Position numbers and translations under genes: made by a program. DNA of 59,533 nucleotides from Firmicutes bacterium UBA1739. GTDB taxonomy: Bacteria > Bacillota > Clostridia > Peptostreptococcales > Anaerovoracaceae. The notes below the pieces were generated by a model. It was not told the DNA's origin, did not search any database, and was given only the letters and a program-made list of their open reading frames with translations. This document shows, in pieces, positions 1 to 7,802 of the stretch. The stretch is taken from NCBI GenBank assembly GCA_002315385.1, contig DCHZ01000013.1, positions 1 through 59,533 on the forward strand, written 5' to 3'. Position 1 is the first letter of the stretch, and every line of letters begins with the position of its first letter.

Positions 1-2053
1 CGACGATGTTTTCCTTTGCCACAAGGCCGGTAATAGATGCGACAGCCGCTTGCCACGTTCCCCATCCGAGAGGTGCGAATATCCAGGCAATCGCTCCGCC
101 GATAGCGGCAAGAATGGACTGATCAAGTTCCTCCTCACCGAGCATACGGAAGCCGTCGGACGTAAATCCGAAATAGGTGGTGAACCAAACGAGAATGGTC
201 GAGAGAAGGATGATCGTGCCCGCCTTCTTGATGAACGACCAGCCACGCTCCCACATCGAACGCAGAACGTTTTTCAGTGTAGGCAGATGATAAGCCGGAA
301 GCTCCATAACGAACGGAGCGGGATTGCCGGCAAACATTTTTGTCTTTTTCAGCATGATGCCGGAGGTGATGATAGCGAGCATACCGATGAAGTATGCTGA
401 GGTTGCCACCCACGCAGATCCTCCGAAAATCGCGCCGGCAATCATTGCGATAAACGGCACTTTTGCTCCGCACGGGATAAAGGTGGTGGTCATAATGGTC
501 ATACGGCGGTCACGCTCGTTTTCGATCGTGCGGGATGCCATAATACCGGGAATACCGCAGCCGGTACCGATCAGCATAGGAATAAAGGATTTGCCGGACA
601 GACCGAACTTGCGGAACACACGGTCAAGCACGAATGCAATTCGTGCCATATAGCCGCATGCTTCGAGGAATGCAAGCATCAGGAACAGCACCAGCATCTG
701 CGGAACGAATCCGAGCACTACACCGACGCCTGCAACGATACCGTCAAGCACCAAGCCACGCACAACGGCGCCCGCACCGTCCTCTGATACGTTCATAGTG
801 TTCAGCAGATTTTCAACAAGCACGGGAACACCGGGCACCCACACGCCGTAGTCGGCGGGATCGGGCTCCTCACCATATTGTTCGATCACCGAAAGAGCGT
901 CTTTATAGTCATTCTGCGTTGCCGTTGCAGTTTCTACTGCAAGTGTTTCTTCATCTTCGATCTCATAGGTGAAGTCCCCTGTCGGTGCGGAGCCATTTTC
1001 TTCGATATAAGCTTCATAACCGTCAACGATCAGCGAAGCGTTGTTGTATTCCTCTGCTGCTTCTTCGTAAGCGGATGATCCGATACCGAATAAATGCCAG
1101 CCGTCACCGAACAAACCGTCGTTTGCCCAGTCAGTCGCTGCCGAACCAACGCCGACCATCGAGATCCAATATACAAGGAACATAATGATAGCGAAAATCG
1201 GCAGTCCGAGCCAGCGGTTGGTAACGACCTTGTCGATTTTATCGGAAGAGGTCAGCTTTCCGGCGCTTTTCTTTTTGTAGCATGCCTTCAGAACAGAGGA
1301 TATGTAGAGATAGCGTTCATTGGTGATAATGGATTCTGCGTCGTCGTCCATTTCCTCCTCTGCCGCTTTGATGTCGTTTTCGATGTGTGCCATCGTTTCT
1401 TTGGGGATGCTCAGTTTTTCAAGCACTTTGTCATCGCGCTCAAAAATCTTGATGGCATACCAGCGCTGCTGCTCTTCAGGCAGACCGTGAACGGCGGCCT
1501 CCTCAATGTGTGCGATCGCGTGCTCCACCGTGCCGGAAAAGGTGTGCTGTGGCACAGTCTTCGTGCTTCTTGCCGCCTCAATTGCCGCCTCTGCCGCTTC
1601 CGTGATGCCGGTCTCCTTAAGTGCAGAGATCTCTACGATTTTGCATCCGAGCTGTCGGGAGAGTTCTGATGTGTCGATTTTATCGCCGTTTTTTCTGACA
1701 ATATCCATCATATTGATGGCGATGACCACCGGGATGCCAAGCTCCGTGAGCTGTGTGGTCAGATAAAGATTACGCTCCAGGTTCGTACCGTCGATAATAT
1801 TTAGAATGGCGTCCGGGCGCTCTCCAATCAGATAGTTACGAGCAACAACCTCTTCAAGTGTGTAAGGTGAAAGTGAATAAATTCCGGGCAGGTCGGTGAT
1901 GATAACATCATTGTGCTTTTTCAGCTTGCCTTCCTTTTTTTCAACGGTAACTCCCGGCCAGTTTCCGACGAACTGATTGGAACCGGTAAGCGCATTGAAC
2001 AACGTGGTCTTACCACAGTTCGGGTTACCCGCAAGGGCGATTTTGATTTCCAT
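1..2053 (-). CDS. feoB: Ferrous iron transporter FeoB (3' end cut by window edge)
   Basis: FeoB is a GTPase-coupled inner-membrane ferrous iron permease. The N-terminus reads MEIKIALAGNPNCGKTTLFN, the G1/P-loop of the FeoB G domain at residues 8-16. The later part contains the FeoB membrane core, with GTGCGIPGIMASRTIENERD and a MELPAYHLPTLKNVL segment. Between the first membrane segment and the core lies an acidic extracytoplasmic loop of about 90 residues. About 684 residues are present, so only a short C-terminal part is missing. The start follows a weak AAAGGAA-type site. It is the third gene of a feoA-feoA-feoB operon read leftward and opposed by a DtxR-family regulator. Family assignment is certain; the cut end is the window edge, not a truncation. 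Confidence 0.97.
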   Translation of the reverse strand, partial: MEIKIALAGNPNCGKTTLFNALTGSNQFVGNWPGVTVEKKEGKLKKHNDVIITDLPGIYSLSPYTLEEVVARNYLIGERPDAILNIIDGTNLERNLYLTTQLTELGIPVVIAINMMDIVRKNGDKIDTSELSRQLGCKIVEISALKETGITEAAEAAIEAARSTKTVPQHTFSGTVEHAIAHIEEAAVHGLPEEQQRWYAIKIFERDDKVLEKLSIPKETMAHIENDIKAAEEEMDDDAESIITNERYLYISSVLKACYKKKSAGKLTSSDKIDKVVTNRWLGLPIFAIIMFLVYWISMVGVGSAATDWANDGLFGDGWHLFGIGSSAYEEAAEEYNNASLIVDGYEAYIEENGSAPTGDFTYEIEDEETLAVETATATQNDYKDALSVIEQYGEEPDPADYGVWVPGVPVLVENLLNTMNVSEDGAGAVVRGLVLDGIVAGVGVVLGFVPQMLVLFLMLAFLEACGYMARIAFVLDRVFRKFGLSGKSFIPMLIGTGCGIPGIMASRTIENERDRRMTIMTTTFIPCGAKVPFIAMIAGAIFGGSAWVATSAYFIGMLAIITSGIMLKKTKMFAGNPAPFVMELPAYHLPTLKNVLRSMWERGWSFIKKAGTIILLSTILVWFTTYFGFTSDGFRMLGEEELDQSILAAIGGAIAWIFAPLGWGTWQAAVASITGLVAKENIV

Positions 2054-2081
2054 AGTTAGTTCCTTTCTTTGACAGTTAGCC

Positions 2082-2093
2082 GCAGTTAACTGC
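2082..2093. promoter_or_regulatory. 12-bp palindrome between feoA and feoB
   Basis: GCAGTTAACTGC is a perfect 12-bp palindrome in the 59-bp gap between feoA and feoB. It shares the GTTA/TAAC core with the palindromes upstream of the operon. It could be an internal regulator site or a small RNA hairpin; there is no evidence for an internal promoter. Confidence 0.35.
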
Positions 2094-2112
2094 TGTTCAA
2101 AAAAATAATTTG

Positions 2113-2334
2113 TTATTGGACTTCAATCATTTCGGCATCCGCTTTCCGCAGGGAAAGCTCGTAGCCGCGCACGGTAATCTCAATGGGATCGCCGAGAGGA
2201 GCGACCTTACGAACATATACTTCGGTGCCCTTCGTAATGCCCATATCCATAATGCGCCGTTTTACCGCTCCTTCACCGTGAAGTTTCATAACGTAGACGG
2301 TATCGCCGATTTTTGCCTCTTTCAGAGTTTTCAT
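2113..2334 (-). CDS. feoA: FeoA domain protein (second of two)
   Basis: This is a small SH3-like FeoA protein of 73 residues, a cytosolic accessory of FeoB. The pattern is typical: a TLKEAKIGDTVYV start, RRIMDMGITKGTEV in the middle and a DPIEITVRGYELSLR end. The open frame extends 10 codons further upstream, but AGGAAG sits 8 bases before the ATG at 2334, which fixes the start there. It lies between the other feoA and feoB in the same direction. Two tandem FeoA proteins before FeoB is common in Clostridia. Confidence 0.93.
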   Translation of the reverse strand: MKTLKEAKIGDTVYVMKLHGEGAVKRRIMDMGITKGTEVYVRKVAPLGDPIEITVRGYELSLRKADAEMIEVQ

Positions 2335-2380
2335 ACTGTTTCTTCCTTTCCAGATACTGTACACAACCGCAAAAACGGTG

Positions 2381-2593
2381 TTATACCATGATTTTTCTTG
2401 CCATCTCTTCGCTGATGGCGACCCTCGATTCTTTTACATTGACGATTACGTTTCCGCCGAGTGATGTAATAACGGTAACGTTTCCGCCGACGACAAATCC
2501 GAGGTTTTCCAAGTGCTTCTTAACCTCCGGACTGCCGCCGATTTTTTTGACTGTATTCTCTTCACCTATACCGGCAAGTGCTAACGGCATCAT
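2381..2593 (-). CDS. feoA: FeoA domain protein (first of two)
   Basis: FeoA-family protein of 70 residues with the features PLALAGIGEENTVKKIGG, HLENLGFVVGGNVTV and VIVNVKESRVAISEEMA. The presumed role is support of FeoB in iron uptake. It is the first gene of the operon. A strong GGAGGTGG site at 2598-2605 precedes two consecutive ATG codons; the second (2590) has the better spacing of 7. It is distinct from the following FeoA, so the pair is not a recent duplication. Confidence 0.92.
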   Translation of the reverse strand: MMPLALAGIGEENTVKKIGGSPEVKKHLENLGFVVGGNVTVITSLGGNVIVNVKESRVAISEEMARKIMV

Positions 2594-2610
2594 ATATCCA
2601 CCTCCGAGCG

Positions 2611-2706
2611 GTTAGTGTTGGCTAACTCACTGTCTTAAATCAGGGTTAGCAGTTACCCTCTGCTAACCTACGTGTATATTATAGTTACCTATGGGTAACT
2701 TGTCAA
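2611..2706 (-). promoter_or_regulatory. feo promoter with embedded and flanking operator palindromes
   Basis: On the minus strand TTGACA (2706-2701) is followed after exactly 17 bases by TATAAT (2683-2678), a perfect consensus promoter. The spacer is almost exactly filled by the palindrome GTTACC-TATG-GGTAAC (2684-2699). Downstream, in the leader, lie GGTTAGCAG (2644-2652)/CTGCTAACC (2660-2668) and GTTAG (2611-2615)/CTAAC (2622-2626). All share a GGTTA/TAACC core, which fits binding by the divergent DtxR-family protein. Repression by a bound regulator in the spacer is inference. Confidence 0.75.
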
Positions 2707-2756
2707 GTGGTTTTAGAAATTTTCTCAAGAAAATTCAGCCCATATCTTGGTTACCC

Positions 2757-2785
2757 TTGATTTATCATTCATAATATGATATAAT
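2757..2785 (+). promoter_or_regulatory. Promoter of the DtxR-family gene
   Basis: TTGATT (2757-2762), a 17-base spacer and TATAAT (2780-2785) precede the regulator gene. A GGTTACCC half-site overlaps the -35 box at 2749-2756, so the regulator may control itself. The leader would be short, about 20 bases. Confidence 0.65.
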
Positions 2786-2813
2786 ATTTTATCTTAAAAT
2801 GGTGGTGAAAACG

Positions 2814-3182
2814 ATGTCTCTTCAGGAATCCGGCGAAATGTATCTTGAAACGATACTGATCCTTTCTAAAAAAAATAACGTTGTTCGGGCGATTGATATT
2901 GCCGAGCATATGGGATATTCCAAGCCGGCTGTTAGCCGTGCCCTTGGGAAGCTCCGGGAGGATAAACTGATTATCACCGACAGGGATGGGTACATTGCGT
3001 TCACCGAAAACGGACGTTCGCTTGCGGAAAAAGTGTATCACAAGCACGTTCTTCTTACAGAATTCTTTATGCGGCTCGGCGTTGATGAAGAAACAGCATC
3101 TGCTGATGCCTGCCGGATCGAACACGTAATCAGCGACAAAACTTTTGAGGCAATGATAAAGCACGCAAAAGGACGACAGTAA
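2814..3182 (+). CDS. DtxR/MntR-family metal-dependent transcriptional regulator
   Basis: Repressor of the DtxR/IdeR/MntR family, 122 residues. It has an N-terminal winged helix-turn-helix (AIDIAEHMGYSKPAVSRALGKL, then a wing ending DRDGYIAFTENG) and the dimerization/metal-binding region with conserved His and Glu residues (HKHVLLTEFF, CRIEHVISD). The C-terminal SH3 domain is absent, as in MntR-type short members. The frame is open five codons further up, but GGTGG at 2801-2805 places the start at ATG 2814. It is divergent from feoA and most likely represses feo when Fe(II) is plentiful. Whether Fe or Mn is sensed cannot be read from sequence. Confidence 0.93.
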   Translation: MSLQESGEMYLETILILSKKNNVVRAIDIAEHMGYSKPAVSRALGKLREDKLIITDRDGYIAFTENGRSLAEKVYHKHVLLTEFFMRLGVDEETASADACRIEHVISDKTFEAMIKHAKGRQ

Positions 3183-3185
3183 TAG

Positions 3186-3225
3186 AAAAGTCAGATAAGA
3201 ATTACGATTCTTGTCTGACTTTTTT
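3186..3225. terminator. Bidirectional intrinsic terminator
   Basis: AAAAGTCAGA-t-AAGAAT (3186-3202) pairs with ATTCTT-g-TCTGACTTTT (3207-3223) over a TACG loop, with A-rich and T-rich flanks. It lies between the convergent DtxR-family gene and the sigma-like gene and can serve both. Confidence 0.85.
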
Positions 3226-3234
3226 GCTTTGGGA

Positions 3235-4122
3235 TTATAGCCACTTATCTTCTTTCAGTGCTTTACGTAGTTTGTCTATCGCTCCACGGTAGATGCGATC
3301 AGCGGAAGACGGAACAATGCCGTGCTCACCGGCAAGGTCTATGAACGCTATTTCTTTGAACTCGCGCTTCACCTTTTTGCCGTTTATGATCTCTACATAA
3401 CGTGTACTCCAACAGTTTTCACAGAAGCCGAGGTGTTCGGCAACAATGGCACGTTCACGGTATTCCAGATTGTCGAATGCTTCACAGAGGATTTTCAGCC
3501 GCCGTTCGTGGTAAAACATCCGGGACGGCTCGGTAGTGGTATCAACAGTCACATCCTCCGCACTTTCTTCACCGTCCTCGTCGGCGTACTGGCGGTAGAA
3601 CTCCGCGAACATCATATTGCGAACGCCGCCGGTAATTATCTTTTTCGCTGTTTTTGCTTTGCGCCCAATGGCAAGGGCAATTTTATTTATGGTTTCATCA
3701 TCGCTCTTGTAGCCGTATTCGGCATAGAGAGCCATTGCTTTACGCAGCAGCGAATATTCGGCATCCGTCGGAACGCTGTACCCGGTGCGCATTGTACGGA
3801 TATAATCATCAATCGCCCGTTTGGTATAGTGCGCCTGAAAAGAATTAAAAGAAGCACCTTTTTCGGGATCGTAATTTTGCAGAGCTTGAAGCAGTCCGAA
3901 AACGAAGGCGGACTTCATATCCATAAAATGCCCTTGCATAGCGTATTCCTGCACATATCCCTTTATCTTTTCGTTGATATATTTCTCATTGTAGTGCAGA
4001 TACCACGAAAAATATTTATCGTCCTTTTCGGCAAGGTATCGTTCAATATATTCCTGCGGCGGCATCTTCGGCGGTGCCGGTGTCAGTTGGTAGCTATATA
4101 ATTCCTTTTCCCACGCCTTCAT
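3235..4122 (-). CDS. Sigma-70-like factor of a mobile element
   Basis: A 295-residue protein resembling a sigma-70 family factor. Region 2-like sequence lies around residues 65-115 (DMKSAFVFGLLQALQNYDP, then FNSFQAHYTKRAIDDYIRTMR). A region 4-like helix-turn-helix lies at the C-terminus (IAFIDLAGEHGIVPSSADRI, YRGAIDKLRKAL). A GTG lies just upstream at 4128, but GGAGGT at 4131-4136 is 8 bases from ATG 4122, which is preferred. It follows the zinc-finger gene in the same direction. Such factors recur on clostridial conjugative and mobilizable elements; the promoters they read are unknown. A non-sigma DNA-binding role is possible. Confidence 0.75.
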   Translation of the reverse strand: MKAWEKELYSYQLTPAPPKMPPQEYIERYLAEKDDKYFSWYLHYNEKYINEKIKGYVQEYAMQGHFMDMKSAFVFGLLQALQNYDPEKGASFNSFQAHYTKRAIDDYIRTMRTGYSVPTDAEYSLLRKAMALYAEYGYKSDDETINKIALAIGRKAKTAKKIITGGVRNMMFAEFYRQYADEDGEESAEDVTVDTTTEPSRMFYHERRLKILCEAFDNLEYRERAIVAEHLGFCENCWSTRYVEIINGKKVKREFKEIAFIDLAGEHGIVPSSADRIYRGAIDKLRKALKEDKWL

Positions 4123-4152
4123 CGGCACTCACCTCCTTTTGCCTTTAGCGGG

Positions 4153-5286
4153 TTATTTCATTCGTTTATCGGTATCGGCGTATAGCTTGCCGCGCTCCAT
4201 ATCAGCGATATACTGATTTGCGGCGTAGACCGGATCACTCGCCGCAAGTTGTTTATGCTCCTTCGCCAGCGCTTTGGCGGCAGCGGCAAATTCCTTTGTG
4301 ATTGTGCCGCGCAGCGCCTCAACGCGGATAGCACCGCACCGGGAATTATAGCGGACGGTGATCGGATCGTTGGCGGCAAGCTCTTTTCTTTTCTGCTGTG
4401 CCGCAAGATTGCGGCAGGTGATCTTTTTTCCTCTCCACAGTTCGGTTGCCCATCCTCCGCAGTACATTGTCTGTCGTGCGGAAGTCATGACAAAGTATCT
4501 GTGACACATCTGGCACCGACGGGGATAGTGCCCGTTCTGCAATCCTTCAAAGAAATCGGTCAGCACAAAGCTGTAATAGCTCTTGAAATGCAGCCGCCGT
4601 GCTACCGTTGCCGTTTTGCTTCGGCTGGATTTTTTCAGAGGCACGTATTCCGTTGTTACATCAAAGGGAGCAGAGCCGAAAATATCTATGGCTATCGGCA
4701 AAAGGTGTTCCTCGTCAAGGTGCTCGGCTTCATAGGTACGCTTTTCAAATTGCCGCAGTTTCTTTGCGGCATCTGCCACATCGTTACCGAGCCGGTCATA
4801 AAAATCGAGCGTTGCAAGAATGTTCTGCAACAGTTTTTCGGTTTCTTCACAGAAATCTTCATCATACCCTTTCGGAAAATGACCGGCGAAGATATATCCA
4901 AAATCCATATTTGCCGTAAGCGCCCGCTGACGGAAATATTCGCAAAGGTTTTCTGCCGTTTCCTCCGTACACAGTTCCTCTATTCTGCCCAGCTCGCCCT
5001 GTATATCTAATTCGGAAAACGGGCGGAGCTTCGGCAGGAGCGTAAGGATATATCTGATCTCGTCTCCGGCTTTCATATAGGTGGCGGTATCGAGGAAACC
5101 GGTACGGAGCTGCTTTGCCGTATTCCAATTCTCCGTGCGGAACACCGCAAGCCGGGCGGCGAACTCGTCCTTATCGTATTCGTTCATCAGTTGAGCAGCG
5201 TAATATCCGGCTTCTTTTCCTTTGCCGCCGAGATACACTCTGCCGTCACGGTATGACGCCGTAAAATAACTGATTTTTTCGATCAT
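4153..5286 (-). CDS. DUF6076-like protein with C-terminal zinc-finger motif
   Basis: A 377-residue protein of unknown function. Residues of the form RCQMCHRYFVMTS, followed by a third Cys in TMYC, look like a CGNR-type zinc-finger, and the C-terminus is Lys/Arg-rich. I match it from memory to the DUF6076-type proteins of clostridial mobile elements. The start at 5286 is chosen because GGAGGTGG lies 4-7 bases upstream; ten more codons are open above it. It is the first gene of a leftward pair with the sigma-like gene and divergent from the partition and mobilization genes. Regulation of the element is a guess from context. Confidence 0.6.
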   Translation of the reverse strand: MIEKISYFTASYRDGRVYLGGKGKEAGYYAAQLMNEYDKDEFAARLAVFRTENWNTAKQLRTGFLDTATYMKAGDEIRYILTLLPKLRPFSELDIQGELGRIEELCTEETAENLCEYFRQRALTANMDFGYIFAGHFPKGYDEDFCEETEKLLQNILATLDFYDRLGNDVADAAKKLRQFEKRTYEAEHLDEEHLLPIAIDIFGSAPFDVTTEYVPLKKSSRSKTATVARRLHFKSYYSFVLTDFFEGLQNGHYPRRCQMCHRYFVMTSARQTMYCGGWATELWRGKKITCRNLAAQQKRKELAANDPITVRYNSRCGAIRVEALRGTITKEFAAAAKALAKEHKQLAASDPVYAANQYIADMERGKLYADTDKRMK

Positions 5287-5533
5287 ACTACCACCTCCCA
5301 CTCTAAATTCTATCACAAGTAGTGTCCAATAAATGACCCATTAAAAAATTCGAGAGAAAAAACAGAAAATTTTTCTCGGATGTTGCAGATTTTAATTGGA
5401 AAATTCAAGTCAGATACGCAAAACCTTTGTTATTACAGCTTTTTCAGCGTGTTGCGTTTATGTACTTTTACTTGTTGCTCTGTCTAAAACAAACTGCGCT
5501 TTCTGCGGTATTATATAAGTGTAAGGCAGTTGA

Positions 5534-5559
5534 GCCGTCGGGAAACCGGCGGCTTTTTT
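5534..5559 (+). terminator. Intrinsic terminator/attenuator upstream of the VLP gene
   Basis: GCCGTCGG (5534-5541) pairs with CCGGCGGC (5546-5553) over GAAA, followed by six T (5554-5559). No rightward gene lies upstream, so it would act on a leader transcript that starts shortly before, possibly from the TATTAT/TATAAG-like sequence near 5509-5519. Confidence 0.6.
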
Positions 5560-5594
5560 GCTGCCCGGATTTCAGAACGAAGGAGGTGATGTGT

Positions 5595-5825
5595 TTGATT
5601 CTGAAACTAAACCCAAAACAGTCGGCAAAGGTTAGAAGGCTTGCCCGCAGAGAATGCTGCAACTGCGTGGACGGCAACTGCCTTTTGCTGGACGATGGCG
5701 AAGAATGTAAATGTGTACAGCTCATTTCCCGATACGGGATTTACTGCAACTATTTCCTCAAGGCGGTACTGCCCACCGAAAAGGAACTCTATGATGAAAT
5801 TTTGCAGCAGAACAAAAATAGATAA
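5595..5825 (+). CDS. Cysteine-rich VLP-domain protein
   Basis: A 76-residue protein of the Cys-rich VLP type found on clostridial mobile elements. Visible features are RRLARRECCNCVDGNCLLLD, a CKC pair, YCNYF and the name-giving AVLP segment. The eight cysteines suggest metal binding; function is unknown. GGAGG at 5582-5586 is only 2 bases from ATG 5589 but 8 from TTG 5595, so TTG is the more likely start. It opens the rightward run of partition and mobilization genes. Confidence 0.75.
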   Translation: MILKLNPKQSAKVRRLARRECCNCVDGNCLLLDDGEECKCVQLISRYGIYCNYFLKAVLPTEKELYDEILQQNKNR

Positions 5826-5896
5826 CTGCTCCCACATTTTGCGGTTATCCATCAAAACGACATCCCGGAGAGACGGGAAGAAAGAGGAAAATCATT

Positions 5897-6820
5897 ATGA
5901 AACAATTCAAAGAAAAACTGATCGTTGGAATCGATCACGGTTACGGTAATATCAAGACCGCAAGCCACTGCTTCAAAACCGGCATTATGGGATTTGATGC
6001 CGAGCCGCTGTTTACCAAAGATATGCTGGAATACGGCGGACGGTACTATCTCATCGGCGAAGGGCACAAGGAGTTCCTGCCGGATAAGATCAAGGATGAG
6101 GACTATTATCTTCTCACCCTTGTGGCGATTGCGGTGGAGCTGAAAGACAAAGGGCTGACGGAGGCAGACGTTGTCATCGCCGCCGGGCTTCCGCTCACTT
6201 GGACAAGCGGGCAGAAAGCAGAATTTGCTGCCTACCTTTCCAAAAATGAGGAGGTCAGCTTCACCTATCAGCACACGGATTATCATATCCGTATCTCCGG
6301 CGTAAGAATCTATCCGCAGGGCTATGCCGCCGTTGCAGAGTTCGTTACCACAATGAAAGGTCTTTCCGTTGTAGCGGATATCGGCAACGGGACAATGAAC
6401 ACGCTGTTTCTTACGAACGGCAGACCGATGAGCAGTAAGATGTACACCGAAAAGTTCGGCACCTATCAGTGTACCCTTGCGATCCGTGAGGAATTTATGC
6501 AGAAAAACCGCCGTGAGATCAATGACGTGATCATTGACGAGGTATTGCAGAACGGCACGGCGGACATTCCAACCGCCGATCTCAAGATCATCAAGACAAC
6601 GGCAACGGAATATGTGAAAGACATTTTCCGCCGTCTGCGTGAGCACGGCTACGATGAAGGCACAATGACACTGTATATCACCGGTGGAGGCGGTTGCCTT
6701 GTGAAGAACTTTGCCAAATGCAATCCCGACCGTGTGAAATTCGTGGACGATATCTGCGCCGCCGCAAAGGGATACGAGTATATGGCGGAGCTGCAGCTGA
6801 AGGCGGATGAGAGACCATGA
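5897..6820 (+). CDS. ParM/StbA-like actin-fold segregation ATPase
   Basis: A 307-residue protein with actin-like ATPase motifs. Phosphate 1 is LIVGIDHGYGNIKTA at residues 8-22, phosphate 2 is VVADIGNGTMNTLF near 155-170, and the adenosine motif is LYITGGGGCLVKNF near 262-276. ParM proteins form filaments that push DNA copies apart. It overlaps the next gene by ATGA, as in parMR pairs. On an integrative element it may stabilize an excised circle. Assignment as an actin-like segregation ATPase is firm; the partner is inferred. Confidence 0.88.
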   Translation: MKQFKEKLIVGIDHGYGNIKTASHCFKTGIMGFDAEPLFTKDMLEYGGRYYLIGEGHKEFLPDKIKDEDYYLLTLVAIAVELKDKGLTEADVVIAAGLPLTWTSGQKAEFAAYLSKNEEVSFTYQHTDYHIRISGVRIYPQGYAAVAEFVTTMKGLSVVADIGNGTMNTLFLTNGRPMSSKMYTEKFGTYQCTLAIREEFMQKNRREINDVIIDEVLQNGTADIPTADLKIIKTTATEYVKDIFRRLREHGYDEGTMTLYITGGGGCLVKNFAKCNPDRVKFVDDICAAAKGYEYMAELQLKADERP

Positions 6821-7149
6821 GCAATCATTACCGACTGAATGTGCGCTTTGATCTGGACGATGAAGCCCAGCGCCGTGCCGCCGAGTATCTTGCCGAACTG
6901 AATAATCAGAAATGTAAATCCCGAAACCGCTTCATTGTTGAGGCGGTTATTTCATTTATGGAACACCAAAACAGCGACCGGGATTTTACACTTGATGATG
7001 TTCGGCAGGTGTTTCGGGAGGAACTGTCAGAGGTTTCGTTTGTCGCACCGGCTACGGTGGAATATATGACGGCAGACACGGAACTGACGGAGGAACAGCG
7101 GGCGGAGAACGACGAAAATGTCCTCTCCGATCTGTCTGCCTTTTTCTGA
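6817..7149 (+). CDS. Small ParR-like adaptor, translationally coupled to ParM
   Basis: 110 residues. The N-terminal half (NHYRLNVRFDLDDEAQRRAA, later CKSRNRFIVEAVISFM) fits a ribbon-helix-helix DNA-binding fold: a beta strand followed by two helices. The acidic C-terminal tail would be the ParM-contacting part. The start codon overlaps the parM stop (ATGA). Position, size and fold type suggest ParR, although I did not recognize a named family. Heptamer repeats begin at its stop codon. Confidence 0.65.
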   Translation: MSNHYRLNVRFDLDDEAQRRAAEYLAELNNQKCKSRNRFIVEAVISFMEHQNSDRDFTLDDVRQVFREELSEVSFVAPATVEYMTADTELTEEQRAENDENVLSDLSAFF

Positions 7150-7215
7150 GCCAAAAGCCGCCAATTATGGCTCAAATGCGAAAGAATCACGAAATATCTG
7201 AGCCATCGTGGCTCA
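7147..7215. repeat. Four heptamer repeats, candidate parC centromere
   Basis: TGAGCCA occurs at 7147-7153 and 7199-7205, and its inverse TGGCTCA at 7168-7174 and 7209-7215. The four copies form two inverted pairs directly after the ParR-like gene. ParR proteins bind arrays of short repeats, so a centromere-like role is plausible. A structured RNA or terminator is the alternative, but no T-run follows. Confidence 0.4.
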
Positions 7216-7448
7216 AACGAGAGATACGCCCCGACCGGGAGAACGGAAGATATTACGGGACTATCGTCATTGTTATGTGACGGTACTCGCCACACAGAAA
7301 CGCTTCTGTTTATCCCATACGGGGTGTGTCTCACACCGTATCAAGCAGGGAAAAAATATATATTTTTTCCGTTCAGAGCCGACTGCTTTCGGCTCCATCT
7401 TTAGGGGCAAAGCCCCTAACACCCCATAGCAAAGGAGGATTAAAAAAT
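7216..7448. other. Hairpin-rich intergenic region upstream of mob genes (candidate oriT)
   Basis: No gene is seen. The region holds a perfect 22-bp palindrome (7349-7370, an AT-rich centre closed by GG/CC), GAGCCGA (7376-7382)/TCGGCTC (7389-7395), and TTAGGGGC (7401-7408)/GCCCCTAA (7412-7419) over AAA. An imperfect repeat lies near 7317-7341. AGGAGG at 7433-7438 then serves mobC. Origins of transfer commonly lie beside mobC and relaxase genes and contain inverted repeats; no nick site was recognized. Confidence 0.4.
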
Positions 7449-7802
7449 ATGGGTAGTAAAAAATCAAAGAACGGTATCTTCTTTGAGGCGACCGAAGCAC
7501 AGAAAAGGAAGATCAAGAAGAACGCCGCACTCTGCGGAATGCGAAAAGGCGAATATATTTTAAGAAGGGCGCTCGGCTATGAACCCAAAGCGGTTCAGCC
7601 GGACGTCTTTTATCATTTCCACAAAGATCTATGCGACCTTCTCAATAAGGATCTTTCGCGCGAAACGGAAGCGGCGGCACTGAAATTGTTCGACGAAATC
7701 TACGCCGAACTGATCGACGACCGAAAACAGCCGCCTAACGAAATCATACGGGAGGTGACGCAATGGCAACCACCGGACTATGGCCCGTCAAGTGCCGATT
7801 AA
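7449..7802 (+). CDS. mobC: Mobilization relaxosome protein MobC
   Basis: A 117-residue MobC-type protein that helps the relaxase bind and open the origin of transfer. The N-terminus KSKNGIFFEATEAQKRKIKK and the segment LCGMRKGEYILRRALGYEPK match the ribbon-helix-helix pattern of the family. The longer open frame from 7326 is rejected because GGAGG (7434-7438) points to ATG 7449. Its 3' end overlaps the relaxase start by 40 bases. Confidence 0.85.
   Translation: MGSKKSKNGIFFEATEAQKRKIKKNAALCGMRKGEYILRRALGYEPKAVQPDVFYHFHKDLCDLLNKDLSRETEAAALKLFDEIYAELIDDRKQPPNEIIREVTQWQPPDYGPSSAD

Noticed and set aside
5427..5594. Extended N-terminus of the VLP gene
   Set aside because: The extension crosses a strong terminator hairpin and precedes a good ribosome site; it has no family match.
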